DNA from: Lycocorax pyrrhopterus obiensis
Lineage: Eukaryota > Chordata > Aves > Passeriformes > Paradisaeidae
Assembly (NCBI GenBank): GCA_014706295.1
Contig: JACSVZ010000002.1
Span: 131,697,431-131,761,430 of the forward strand
Length of the DNA stretch: 64,000 nucleotides
Direction: 5' to 3'
The translations under genes and the position numbers were made by a program. Below are positions 52,331 to 63,342 of the stretch, in pieces (within the stretch, counting starts at the first letter, position 1; each line of letters starts with the position of its first letter). The notes below the pieces were generated by a model, which saw nothing but the letters and a program-made list of their open reading frames with translations, had not been told where the DNA came from and did no database searches.

Positions 52331-55300
52331 TCTTTCACAGAAAATGTGACACCTCACATAAGTACTGCTTTAAAACTGGAATTCACTCCTGCATGTGCAG
52401 GAGAAATGTCTGCCCTTATTGCACTGATGTGTCATGTCTAGATGTAGATGATGCGGCTCTGCTGAACGAAGGAGGACAAAACCAGCACATCAGTCCCAGA
52501 CTGAACAGGGATTGTACACAGTGAACGTTAGGGAAGTTTAGAAAAGGAGCAGCCATGTGGCATGGGAAAAATCCTCTTCTGAAACCAGAGACCAGGGTGA
52601 GGAGCCTTACTATGCAGGTAGCAGCACTCACCTACAAACAGACGGAATTCAACCATATAGGCCCTGATCAGTAGCTCACAAAATGAGAAGGATTCTCAGT
52701 GGACTCCATCCACTACAGGATCAGGCCTTCTAAAAAAGCAGTATAGTGCTTCAAAGGAGAAAATGATACTTGAGGCTTAGAAAGACCTGAAGCTAGAGGA
52801 AGCTGCAGAATTCCTAGGAAAGTGACTGATCAGTAAAGTGCAGGGTAAGCTATTTCCTGGACACAAAGACAATGACTAGACATACATGTAACAAAAAAAT
52901 TCCAATTCCTTCACATTGCCATCGAGGATTTGTGTTGGGTGATACAGCAAGCCTGGAGCCAGGTTGCTACTGGCTACTGCTTCATCACTGTTGAAATTTC
53001 AACTCCTGTATTGTCATATCACTCCCATCCATCTCCCAATCCGCCCAGCTCCATTGTCATTGCTACCAAACTCCAGTCACCGGAGCCAAGAACTGCTGCT
53101 GGGGCAATTCTCTGCATTAACAGGGAATCTCTGAACAGAGGCATTTCAAAGCACCTTCCTCAGGCTCTAAAGGTTCTCCCCATTATAGTGTGATTGGTTG
53201 TTTAAACTGAGGTAATTGGCATGTGTATAATTTGCCTTGCTGATAATGAAGATTTTCAGATATCCTTAGTCTCCCTTCCCCCTCCCTGCCCTGATGGAAG
53301 CTCTGGAACCCAAAGGGAACGGCACAGATCAAGGGGAAATCCCTGCTCCCCATCCCCCATGTTGCAATGCTGTTTGGAGGGCCGTAGCATCAAATTTAAC
53401 TTCAGGCATCTACTGTCTAAACCTTAAAAAAATGGAGCACTAACCAGCTGTGGAGTCACTTCCAAAGCAAAGAATGGATTTCTAGTGCAAAGGACAACTT
53501 AAATGAGTAACATTCTTCATAATACTGTCTATAAAAACACCTTCTATATGTACATCCTTCAATGAAAAGATGGTCATTTCACCTGTGACTTATAAAATAT
53601 CTTATTGACCAGATGACTGCACTCATTTATACACTTCCATGAATTCAGAAGCTTCACTGATACTGCATGATGCTGATCCTGTCTTGCACTTGCAGAAATT
53701 CACCACCACTCCAGCCCCCGGAGGAGCTGAAATGTCCAAGAAATGGGTGCTGCCAGAGCTGCTGGTGATGGCCCATCTGCTGGTAATGCCAAGAAACATC
53801 ATGCGGTACAGCCATATGTGAGACTTTAGGAGAAAAGGGCTGTGCAAATGCTGTAATTAATTCCCTATGCTTACACTTGGAAGGCTTTAGTTCACCCTGA
53901 ACAGAAGAGGCTGCTTTGCATGCACTTTCACAATCACTTTAACTCAAAGCTAAAATCAGGTTGCTGCCAAAAGAGGTGGGCCTCTTTCCTTTTGTTGGGT
54001 CCAGCATTCCCACAGTTTGGCAATGGAATTTTAAGGGGTCAAACCAACCTATGTACTTGCCTGAAGACCAACCCTATTAAAAAACCAAACCAAATGAAAA
54101 GAGGCTTCAAGGCAGATGAAAGAGCAAAGCTGCTGCTGAGACACCAGAGGGCAGAATTCACGACCAGGGTAAGAGAGAGAAAAAGCCCCTTTGGGCAGCC
54201 AAACACTCTTCTACCAGACTCAGCCAACCAGTGGAGATTCTAATGCATTGATTTCTTGGGGATCTCAAACACATATGCTTTACTCAACTTCTCTGTAAGG
54301 AGGAGGGTTGAAGCATGCAGTTATTCCCCCTCACCTTACAAATAAGATCCCAGAATAACTAAGGTTACAGGACCTTCTGACATATTTTTGTGTCCTGCTT
54401 TTTACTCAAGTTGCTGCCTGCTCATCACTGTGACCTTGGGGATAGATATCACAGGAATCACTGCTATGGGATTACTTTGCTCCACGTTGTGGTACCAAGC
54501 TCAGTGTCCACCACCTGCACTTCATACACACATAACACTGAGAAAGATTTCATCAAGAGTTATAAAACTCTGGTGAGAGAGGACTCCACTCTGCCCAAGG
54601 TAAGACATGTCCTTAAAGCCAGATATGATACCACATCATCAGCTGTCCTGTGCAGATACTGGCGTCAGTTTAGAGTTATCAGTGCAACATTCAAAATTCA
54701 ACCTGTGCTGCACCAATAGGCTGAAACAATTAGCTCTGATAAAATGAGATAAAGACATTTGGGTTTAAAATACCACATTTCAAATGTAGCTTGTCAATTT
54801 TGTGAGTGGAACTCACCTGGAATTTTTCTCCCTCTGTAAGCTCTACCTTCAGCTTTGCTAGTGATTTAAACAAAAAAAAAGGGCAAGGCTAGATTGAGAA
54901 AGGCACCTCACACTCTCTCAGGCTCTGCCTGGGAGCTCGCAGGAGGACTAATGGATTCTGCTAGGCAGCAGGTTTAATGAGCAGTTAGGCATGATGATGT
55001 TTCAGGGGCTAAGAATCCACAAAGCACTCAACACTCTGGCACATGTTTGTCAAAACATGTATTGCCTGTCTGTGCAGTATAAAAATAAATGCATTCTAAA
55101 CTGGGGAACTCACTGGTTTCACTGGGAATGCAAGAGTACTTTCCAGGAGACAGGCTGAGGCATTCAGCAAACTACCCATCTGTATTTGGCATCAGCCTGA
55201 GATTTGGGCAAGGGGTAATAAATTCCTGGCTCTGCACATACTCCCCATATAACCTTTGGCAAGTCTGTTGCTCAAAAACCTCACGTATAAAATGGAGAGG

Positions 55301-57879
55301 TGCTGCTACCTCCCCGCAAGTGCCTTGCACGCCTTCCCTGAAAGCTTCACAGGTCAAGAACTGTCTCTGGCAGATGGTGCCTGGGCTGAAAGAGTTTAAG
55401 CAACTTCTCCCTGATACCAAATGTCTCTGTCTTGGGGCTGGGAGACTGTGTGGTGTTGGTTTAGGCTCCCTCTCACAAAGGTTTCCTGAACCTTTGAAAG
55501 TGTTCTCCTGCACCTAGTTCATTCTGGAATGACACAGATTTTATTTACCTTTCTCCCCAAGCACATTAACCATGGTACTGATTATGCAGAGGGGTAACTC
55601 ATACTTCCAATGGTATTACAGCAAGGTCTGCCTTCCCCTTAAAAGTCCTAGTACTCAGAGCGAAGTTTATGGTGAAATAAGGAGCAACACGCACAACTTG
55701 CCCCACCCTTCCCTGCAGGGCTATTGCTTATGTGTGGGAGCTAGAGAAAAAAGCAGTGAAGAAATGTAAATGTAAATCTGCCTGCTTTACCCCTCACACC
55801 CAAACACTCCATATAAACAAACAGCCATCTCCAGGTACTGTTTTCAAGTCAAATAGAGACAAGCAAATACTCAACATCTCTGTCCTGGAGCCACGTAAAA
55901 CTTCTTCACTGCACAATGCTTTCACCTTCCTTCTTTCTGAAGCTAAAATTTCCACTTACTTGGGAAAAAAGGAAAAGAAATAAAAATGTAAGGGAAAAGC
56001 ATAGATATTGTAAATTTGTTTATTCTAAGAGATTCGGTTTCTCTACTGAAACAAAGGAGAGAAAAATTGCAGTGCAATTCCTATTTACACACAGTGTTTA
56101 GGGCATGACATGTTAAGAAGTTTCGGCATCCTGAACCAACTGAGAAAACACGGATGTTTTATCTGATCCTTTCTTAAACTAGGAACTCAGAGAAACAAAG
56201 GTAGGGTAAAAGCAGCCTATGTCGCAGCCATGTAACATTCCAAGAAGTTGGAATTGCATAGTATCTTCAATCTGCATTCAAAGACAATTAAAAATCAGTA
56301 GTGCATTAGGTGGTGTATTAGTGCACACAGGTAACAGAGATACTGCAAAGAAAAAACGAGGTGTAAAGCAACTTGGAACCAACCCATCAAAGTGAGGCAC
56401 TGAGAGCCTGATTTCTGGGTCTGGCTATCCCACAACAGATGGGCAAAACGAGATAGAATAGTTATCACATCTCCCTGGGTGTCAGGGAAGCCCTTCCAGC
56501 AGCAGAGGAATAGCAAAATCTACTTTTGCAGCACTCAGAGTAGAGATAAAGCAGGCTTGTAGGTGCATGCAGGGCATGTGCGTTGTATAAACATGGTACC
56601 ACTGAGATGGCAAACCTGATAGGACAGGCTGACAAAGCAGCTGCAGGGGATCTAAAACTGGGGTCTTCCCCAAGCCAGGGACTAAATGATCTTGAAGCTC
56701 TTGAGCACTGAAGAACCAAGCCTAGGCTGTAAGAAAGGCCAAGGGTTATGGCAATAAGCTGTGATCCTGCAGTGCCCAGAAATGCTTGATGGAGTAATAT
56801 TATATACTGCCTTTATGTTTATGAACAAAACCAGTTGGAGGCTTTCTTCTGAAATACTCCTGTATTTCAAAAGAGAACACCAAAAAGTTGTAGAAAGTGG
56901 CACTGCTACAGCTGTCTGTAAAGGTACTAAAGGTAGAGCTGAAAGTTTAAACAGAAACACAGAGACACCGGGTCTGGTGACCTTTCCACAGAACAAGGCA
57001 CTGCAGAGGTGCTCTGGCTCCAACACTGGTTCCTTTTGTGCCACCAGACAATCCTCTTTATCCTCCACCCTTCAAATAAAATAACATTTGCTTGCTTCTG
57101 AGAGCATCCACAAGGATAAATGAGCAATAGCCCAGTGGCTGTCAACCCCACCTCTTACTCAATGAATTCTGAAAGCAGCTTTTTATATTTACTGTGATTT
57201 TTAAGTACCTTTCTCTTTGATTATAGTATTGACCTATTTTAAGGGAAAACTACACTGATTTTAAGCAAACAGGATAGTAAGTCCATGGCTCTGTTTCCCA
57301 ACTCCTACCGCTAAAGTATTTCTGTGGATTCTATGGGCTGCATTTACTCTAGATCTTGAGTGTGGGGAAAGTAAACAAGCAATTGTTGATATGCCGTCCT
57401 TCACCTTCTGCATTCTGGAACACTTATGCCTATTTTAGGACAGACTGTTGGAGCAAAAAGACACATTTGTCATGGCATTTAGAATGCTTAATGTTGCAGG
57501 GGAATATTTTAGACCTGTGGAGCTTCTCTATTTTTTCAAACTCTCAACATACTTATAACCAATGCAAAGACATTTGAAGGTCTTGGTTTTGCCCCATGTT
57601 GATCACATCCCTATTTCAATTTCCTTTAAAATGGTGCTCTGCTGGTCATAATGGTTCAAGGACTGACTGATGTGAGCTGGGAGCAGCACCCTTGGTGGCA
57701 AACACAGACTTGGCCATTCCCACTCTGCAGTGAGAGCCTTCTGTATGGGCCTCCTGGAACTTGGAGAACACCAGCCCATCTCCCCCAGGCACCCACTGCA
57801 GTATCAAGAACAACTGTGGGCTCATTTTGTACAACTGAGGACATTCTGTGTTATCAAGAGGAAAAGAAGGGCAGAAGGC

Positions 57880-57930
57880 GAGAAGAGGAGGAGGGGAGAA
57901 GAGAAAAAAAAAGAAAAAGGAGAAAAAAAG
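57880..57930. repeat. 51-nt uninterrupted purine tract
   Basis: An unbroken run of A and G, GA-rich at left and A-rich at right, embedded in a ~75-nt region (from 57,856) with only three pyrimidines. Such homopurine tracts can form triplex (H-DNA) structure. The long charged reading frames through it (Lys/Glu/Arg-rich) are artefacts of composition. Confidence 0.9.
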
Positions 57931-60843
57931 CAAAAATTTTGATAAAAAGTTGGCAATTAAAAATGTTCTAGTAATTACAGAAAAAAATATATATATAGGT
58001 ATTAGGACAATTTTCTTACATTCCCCGGGAGCTGTTCACAACCTAAACAAAACAACGGCACTTTACCTTCATCTCAAAACAGTTCAAATTAGAATTACTC
58101 AAAATGTGTCCATGAATTGCAATTTTGTTCTATGATGATGCAAAGACCTTGTCAATTAACACAAGAAGCTGGACAAAGCTTTAAGAAGATGCACTCTTTA
58201 CATTTTTCTCATTGGTCAGGTTATTTACATTCTCTAGCTCTGCCCCATAAAGACAGGACACAATTTTAATGTCAGCATAATTAATGTATTTCCAAAGTCT
58301 TGGATCCCATGTCACATGAAACTGTCTTTCAGAGATGTCTTCTTACTCTTTTTTCACACTACAGTTTCACACTAACAGCAAAATTACCATCATTAGGTGA
58401 CCTAACTGTATTTTCACAGTGTTTAAAAATGGTTGAATGAATCACTAAAAAACTCTACCAGGCAGATCAAAGCATCTGCAGAAAAGCCATCATTCTATAT
58501 TAAATTCTATTGAATTGGTTCCAAAACTATGAGTAGTCTTTATGAAATAGATTGGTACTTTAATGTCTGCTAATCAAGTATGAACCTAAAATTCCAATCT
58601 ATTGTCAGACTTTGCCACCTTCTTACCTGTTTAAATGTCTCAATGTCAATCGTGAAAGGATTGACATACTGTGAGGTATTTTCATCACTAAAAATTACTT
58701 CTGTTTTAAGCTGAAACAACATTGTGTGTGCCACACTGCCTCAGTGCAGCGTTGCAGATATACAGGATAGTCATGTTACAGCTCTGTCGTGTTTCAGAAC
58801 CATGAAGTCTACATTCAAAATGAGCAAAACAAAACATAAATAAAGCTTCTCCTTTTTTTTTTCCTTACATATTTCCATATTGCTTTGATGAATCTAAAAG
58901 AAATGCAAATCAGCATTTCATATAGAAAGTGCCACACTCAGCTCCACACCTTACCCTGTGGCCAGGAAATGCTTGATATTCCATGATCCTCCTCATGGCT
59001 GAGCTGCTGCTGTCATACATGATCTGGAGGTACTTGAGAGCTTGTGGTTGTTAAAAGGCTCCCAGCAGATCTATTTGGGGAGTGCAAATTGCAGTTTGCA
59101 GGCAGCATTACAGAAATCCACGAGTACTTGCCATTAATCACAAAATTCCAACAGGAATTTTATATTTCATTGGGAAGCATTAAAAGTCAGCTGTTGCCGG
59201 GATCATGGTTACTTAGAATGACTTTCTTGGAGTTAACAGTGCACAGCAATTCATTCTTAGAGCAGAAGAATGACCTGTTCTGGGGTACAGGAAGGTTGCA
59301 CTGCAATCTTTTAAGCTTATTTTGATGTACACGATGGCTTCATTGAAGTCAGTTGAGGATCAAGGTCTGCACAAATTCCAATATAGTTTCATACAGAGGA
59401 CTACAAAGGAAGGGCTGTAGGGAAGATTAACAGTAAATGTTGCATATCACAAAACTAGTAAGTAGGTGGTTGTCTTTGAACTTACTGTGGGAGAATACAT
59501 TTTATATCAACAGCCATCAGTGACAGAAAGACACAAATAAAAATACGTGGTAATCACTGCCTACTGAAAACAGTTGTTTTCAAACATCTGCTCCCTCACT
59601 GAACTACTTTACAACACTGTTTTGACATAAACATCTCTCCAACATCTTTTATCTCATAGACTTCTTTTAATAGTTTTCTGAAGTGTATTTTAAGTACTTG
59701 ATGCAATTAGTAAGCCTAGTTAAGCCTTATTTGTGCACTTGATTTCCTTTACCCAGTGCTGGCAAGTCCAAACGACATTCACTGCTATGGAGTGAATAGC
59801 GTAAACATGAGGTAAAGCTTTAGACAGTTGAATTCTACACTGAATCCTTACAATGCCACAAAAAACTATCAGCTACTGTGCAAACAAAGAAGCAAGCACA
59901 GTATGAAAAACAGTAGTCCACTATTTTAAGTATTTCCTGTTCACTCCAAAGACAAGTCCTAGATTTTCAATAATGTATGGCATGACTCTTCCATTTTTGC
60001 TCTACACAGCCTTGATTCTACAGGAAGCAAGACTGGTCCGCCCAGAAATAACATTATCTGATGTTTCAATGACTAACAGATTAGTTTATAATAATCTTGT
60101 AGATCATGAAGAATGAGCATTGGGCTGGATTAAGTAAGACTTGTTTGACCTGTTCAGCTAGAGGTGGACTCTGACAATTTGATTCCAGCCTGCAGTGTGA
60201 GGCAAAAGGCTCATCCAGAAAACTATGAGCCCTATGCCTGCCTTCCTAGTTAAAATAATTTCAGGGTATATTTTTCTATATAAGCAACTCCTAACTAAAT
60301 AAGAGTTGCCATCTCCAACTACCTCAAATCAAGAATTCATTACTGCATTTTCCACTTATATTCCTAACTTTGACCTTGGAACTACTCCTAAGACAGTGAG
60401 CAGTAATTCAGTCTCCTGACTACCTAAATCTAAGAGAATCTCTCCTGAGAGCAGGCTGCTAAAGGCAGTTTTGTATTTGACCCAGTACTAGAACAACAAA
60501 CTCCATTTCAGTTTGAGTTACAGTTTGGGTTTGGTCCAGGACTACAGATGGCATCAAATGCAGTTTTCTTTCTTGTAAAATCACATATCAGCAGCATTTC
60601 TACCTTGGGGAAGGTGGCATTTTCAAATGTGCTCATCACTGATCTTCCTCTCCTTCTTCCTATACATTTCATATGGGAAAAAAATGGAGGGGGGGGGAGA
60701 ATGAACACACAACAACATCCAAATGTTTCTTACAACTGAAAAATTAAGAGAGAAAGAGGATACCTGAACTGGCATTAATCCTATTGATGGTGCTCAAACA
60801 GGTAACCTTTTCAGGTGTCAAAGTTTCTTTCAGCATAACAACT

Positions 60844-60885
60844 ATTTGGGAAAGAAACCTTACCATTTGGGAAAGAAACCTTATC
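60844..60885. repeat. 21-bp tandem duplication
   Basis: Two adjacent 21-bp copies (60844-60864 and 60865-60885), both starting ATTTGGGAAAGAAACC, differ at one base (TTACC versus TTATC). This is a recent local duplication. Confidence 0.9.
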
Positions 60886-61645
60886 ATTTCTACAGTTAAC
60901 AGGGAGAGCTTCAGTAACTTAAACTGTTACAGCATTCTACCACTATTTCTTGAGAACAATATATAATAATGTATTTGAGAGGTCCAACTTATTTTAAGAT
61001 TATATAGAATTCTGTATTCAAAATGACTGCATCATTTGCTATGAATAAATTACCCTGTTTCTCTTGTGTTTTATGAAGCCTTATAGCTTCCTCAAAATGT
61101 ACTATGCAAAACAATTCAAACAAGCATCATCATGAAGAACGGCCACACTCGCAACTTTTGACTGGATTCACAGATTGTATGATAATGTTTCTTTCCTGTG
61201 ACTGGTGAATGGAGAAAGAGAATGGCTAACTAATATCTTGTGTTCAATCAAAGGGTCATCGATCTAGGTAAAGTATTTTTCTAATTCTGCTTAGTTAAAG
61301 TGACAGAAATCTTAATGGGACTATGTTTAAGCTGACTTAAAACTGATTTATACTGAATTTGTTTGATTTGATTAGTTACTATGAACACAGATAAGGAATG
61401 AGACCCAAGTAATAGATATTTGTGCCTGACTGTGATCCCATAATACCACAAAGTTAGCAGAGTCAAGTTTGATTTCAACTGCAGCAGTAGCTAAATGAAC
61501 GTGAGGCCCCAGACCATAACGTTTTATACGTATATATATATGTATGTGTGTCTGTGTGTATACATATATATTTGGTTATACAAATATGTATTTCCATTAA
61601 TATCCTTCCTACTACATTGCCCTGTCAAGGGAAATTCCCCTGTTC
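60886..61645. other. Intergenic DNA, no gene recognised
   Basis: AT-rich sequence with no gene recognised. A mixed (TA)n/(TG)n simple repeat occupies about 61,527-61,571. Confidence 0.6.
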
Positions 61646-61708
61646 AGGAGTTGGACTCGATGACCCTTGAGGATCCCTTCCAACTCAGGGTATTCTATGA
61701 TTTTATGA
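61646..61708 (+). mobile_element. CR1-type 3' tail, plus strand
   Basis: TTGGACTCGATGACCCTTGA followed by GGATCCCTTCCAACTCAGGG and TATTCTATGATTTTATGA is the terminal ~60 bp shared by CR1 elements and CR1-tailed SINEs. No tRNA-like head or longer CR1 body is visible to the left, so it may be a heavily truncated copy of either. Confidence 0.85.
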
Positions 61709-62544
61709 AATCAAAGGTAGAAAATGGAAAATTCCCTTCACATAAGACATTATAAATTTGATGGGTTTGAAATAATTCAGGTAATTGTCTTGCAAAAATG
61801 ACTAAGTAACATAATGGTCTGCCCCACATAATGGTGCATTCTTTACACATTCAGCACGATTTGCACAGCAGAGGTTGTCAGCACTCAAGTTGGATGCCTA
61901 GTATAGAAAGCTGTCTCCAGGAGGGCAGGCAGTAGCAGGAGGGATTACTGCAGTCCTGACCTGTCTCTGATGGGGGAATGGGGACTGAGAATGGGTGACA
62001 GCAGATGGGAGTCTTGTTGCTACCCTTCCACTGCCTGTTCTCAAACTGACCCAACGAGATCCTCTCCCCCACCTTCTCCATCAGGGTCAAAGTCGCTGCC
62101 CCCACAGCCCGGTCCTGTTGTCCCTTGTAAACCCACTTTAGTCCTGTGGCAAAGTACACAGTAGGTTGTACTGGGCTGAAGGGTGACTGATGGATCTGCA
62201 GTCCTCTCCTTTCACTTCATCCCTGCATAACAGAGCCTCAATAAGCACTCCATTCCAGCTTTTCCATTCTCTTCCAGCTTTCCCCTGCTGACAAAACCGA
62301 CCCCTCAACACCCATCATCAACATCCTCCAGTTCAGCTATCAGCTCTCAGAGCCACACAGTGGGTGTCATCACCTGGCACCACCTCATCCTGCTGCCGTG
62401 AGATGCCTTCTGCGGAAAGACATTCACCAACGTCAAACTCAGCTGGTCCCAACCGTAGTAAGGTCAAAAGAAAAAAAAAGGGGGGGGGGGGGAAGGTCAA
62501 AAAGTCCCCAAACCCAAGGAAAAAACCAATCTTCCAAACTCTCC
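61709..62544. other. Sequence leading into the GRHL2 CpG island
   Basis: No gene recognised. At 62,460-62,504 a nine-A run and thirteen-G run are flanked by a direct repeat, AAGGTCAAAA (62460-62469 and 62493-62502). A ZEB-type E-box, CACCTG, lies at 62371-62376. Confidence 0.6.
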
Positions 62545-63112
62545 TGCGAAGGGCGACGCCTCCCTGGGCGTTATTCGACGGCAGCCGCAGGCCAGCGGCC
62601 GAAGCCGGGATTTCGGGCACGGAGCAGCCCGACAGGTGAGGCAGGCGGACCGCGGCCAGGGGCCGCCTCAGCCTCACGGGGCACCCATGGCCCTGCGCCG
62701 CTCCTCGCCTGGCCTCGCCTCCTCAGCGCGGCCGGCCGGGCCCCTCCGTCCGCGGCAGGGAGGCGTTGTCGGACGGTGGAACTGCCCGCCGCCCCAGCGC
62801 CGGCTCCCCTTTTCTTTTTTCTTTCCCTTCCCTTCCCGCCGGCGGCGGCCCCGCGGTGCCTCCCGGCGCGGGCGCGCGGCGCGGTGCGTTCGTTACCTGG
62901 CGCTCGGCGGCGGCTCCTTCCTCACCTGTGCGCGCCTCTGCCAATGGCAGCGCACCTGGCGGCCGCGCCGCCCAATCAGCGCGCGGCTCGTCCCTCTCCC
63001 CGCTCCTTTAGTGAAAGAATCCAGCGCTGCTCGGGAAAGTTACCTGTGCGCGCCCGGCCCGGCCGCTCTCCGTGCCGAGCCCCGCCGGCGCCCCAGCCCC
63101 GCCGCTCCCCAC

Positions 63113-63202
63113 ATGCCAGGGGGAGGGGGCTCTACCTGTCCTGCCTCGGCGGCTGGCTGTGGAGCCGGGAGAGGGGGGGAAGGAAAGCAGAATTACCAGT
63201 AG
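63113..63202 (+). other. Possible upstream ORF in the GRHL2 leader (29 codons)
   Basis: An ATG at 63113 opens a 29-codon frame that ends at TAG 63200-63202. It is in the same frame as the GRHL2 ATG but closed 120 bp before it, so it cannot extend the protein. It matters only if transcription starts left of 63,113. Between its stop and the main ATG there is no other ATG. The peptide is Gly/Ala-rich and is not recognised. Confidence 0.35.
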
Positions 63203-63322
63203 CTCTGGTTCTGCCGTCCCGGGCGTTCACACGCACACCTTCACCTGCACAGACCTGAAAGTCCAGTTCCGCCAGGCAGACGGAGGCACCGGGAAAAGGG
63301 GAGAGAGTTCATTGGATCAAAC

Positions 63323-63342
63323 ATGTCACAAGAGACGGACAA
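63323..63342 (+). CDS. GRHL2: GRHL2 exon 1 coding part (partial gene)
   Basis: Grainyhead-like 2 is a nuclear DNA-binding transcription factor that activates epithelial genes such as cadherins and claudins and opposes epithelial-mesenchymal transition. Only its first coding exon is in the window: ATG, then codons for S-Q-E-T-D, then AA, followed by a consensus donor GTAAGT at 63343-63348. Human GRHL2 starts MSQESDN and its exon 1 ends at coding base 20, as known from intronic variants named c.20+; here the coding part is also exactly 20 nt. GRHL1 and GRHL3 start differently (MTQEYDN, MSNELDF). The ATG has A at -3, and an in-frame TAG at 63200 rules out an upstream extension. The DNA-binding and dimerisation domains lie outside the window. 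Only six residues support the name, but exon phase, donor and CpG-island context agree. Confidence 0.85.

Larger units (their letters stand above)
49301..60843. other. Intergenic DNA, no gene recognised
   Basis: About 11.5 kb with no supported gene. Listed separately are a motif-rich stretch at 52,040-52,330 and a 51-nt purine tract at 57,880-57,930. A short (AT)n lies near 57,988-57,998. Open frames near 49,304-49,579 and 55,089-55,517 have no recognised family. Confidence 0.55.

Noticed and set aside
62398..63258. 286-codon open frame across the GRHL2 CpG island
   Set aside because: High GC makes stop codons rare and several frames on both strands stay open. The Pro/Ala/Arg-rich translation follows base composition.
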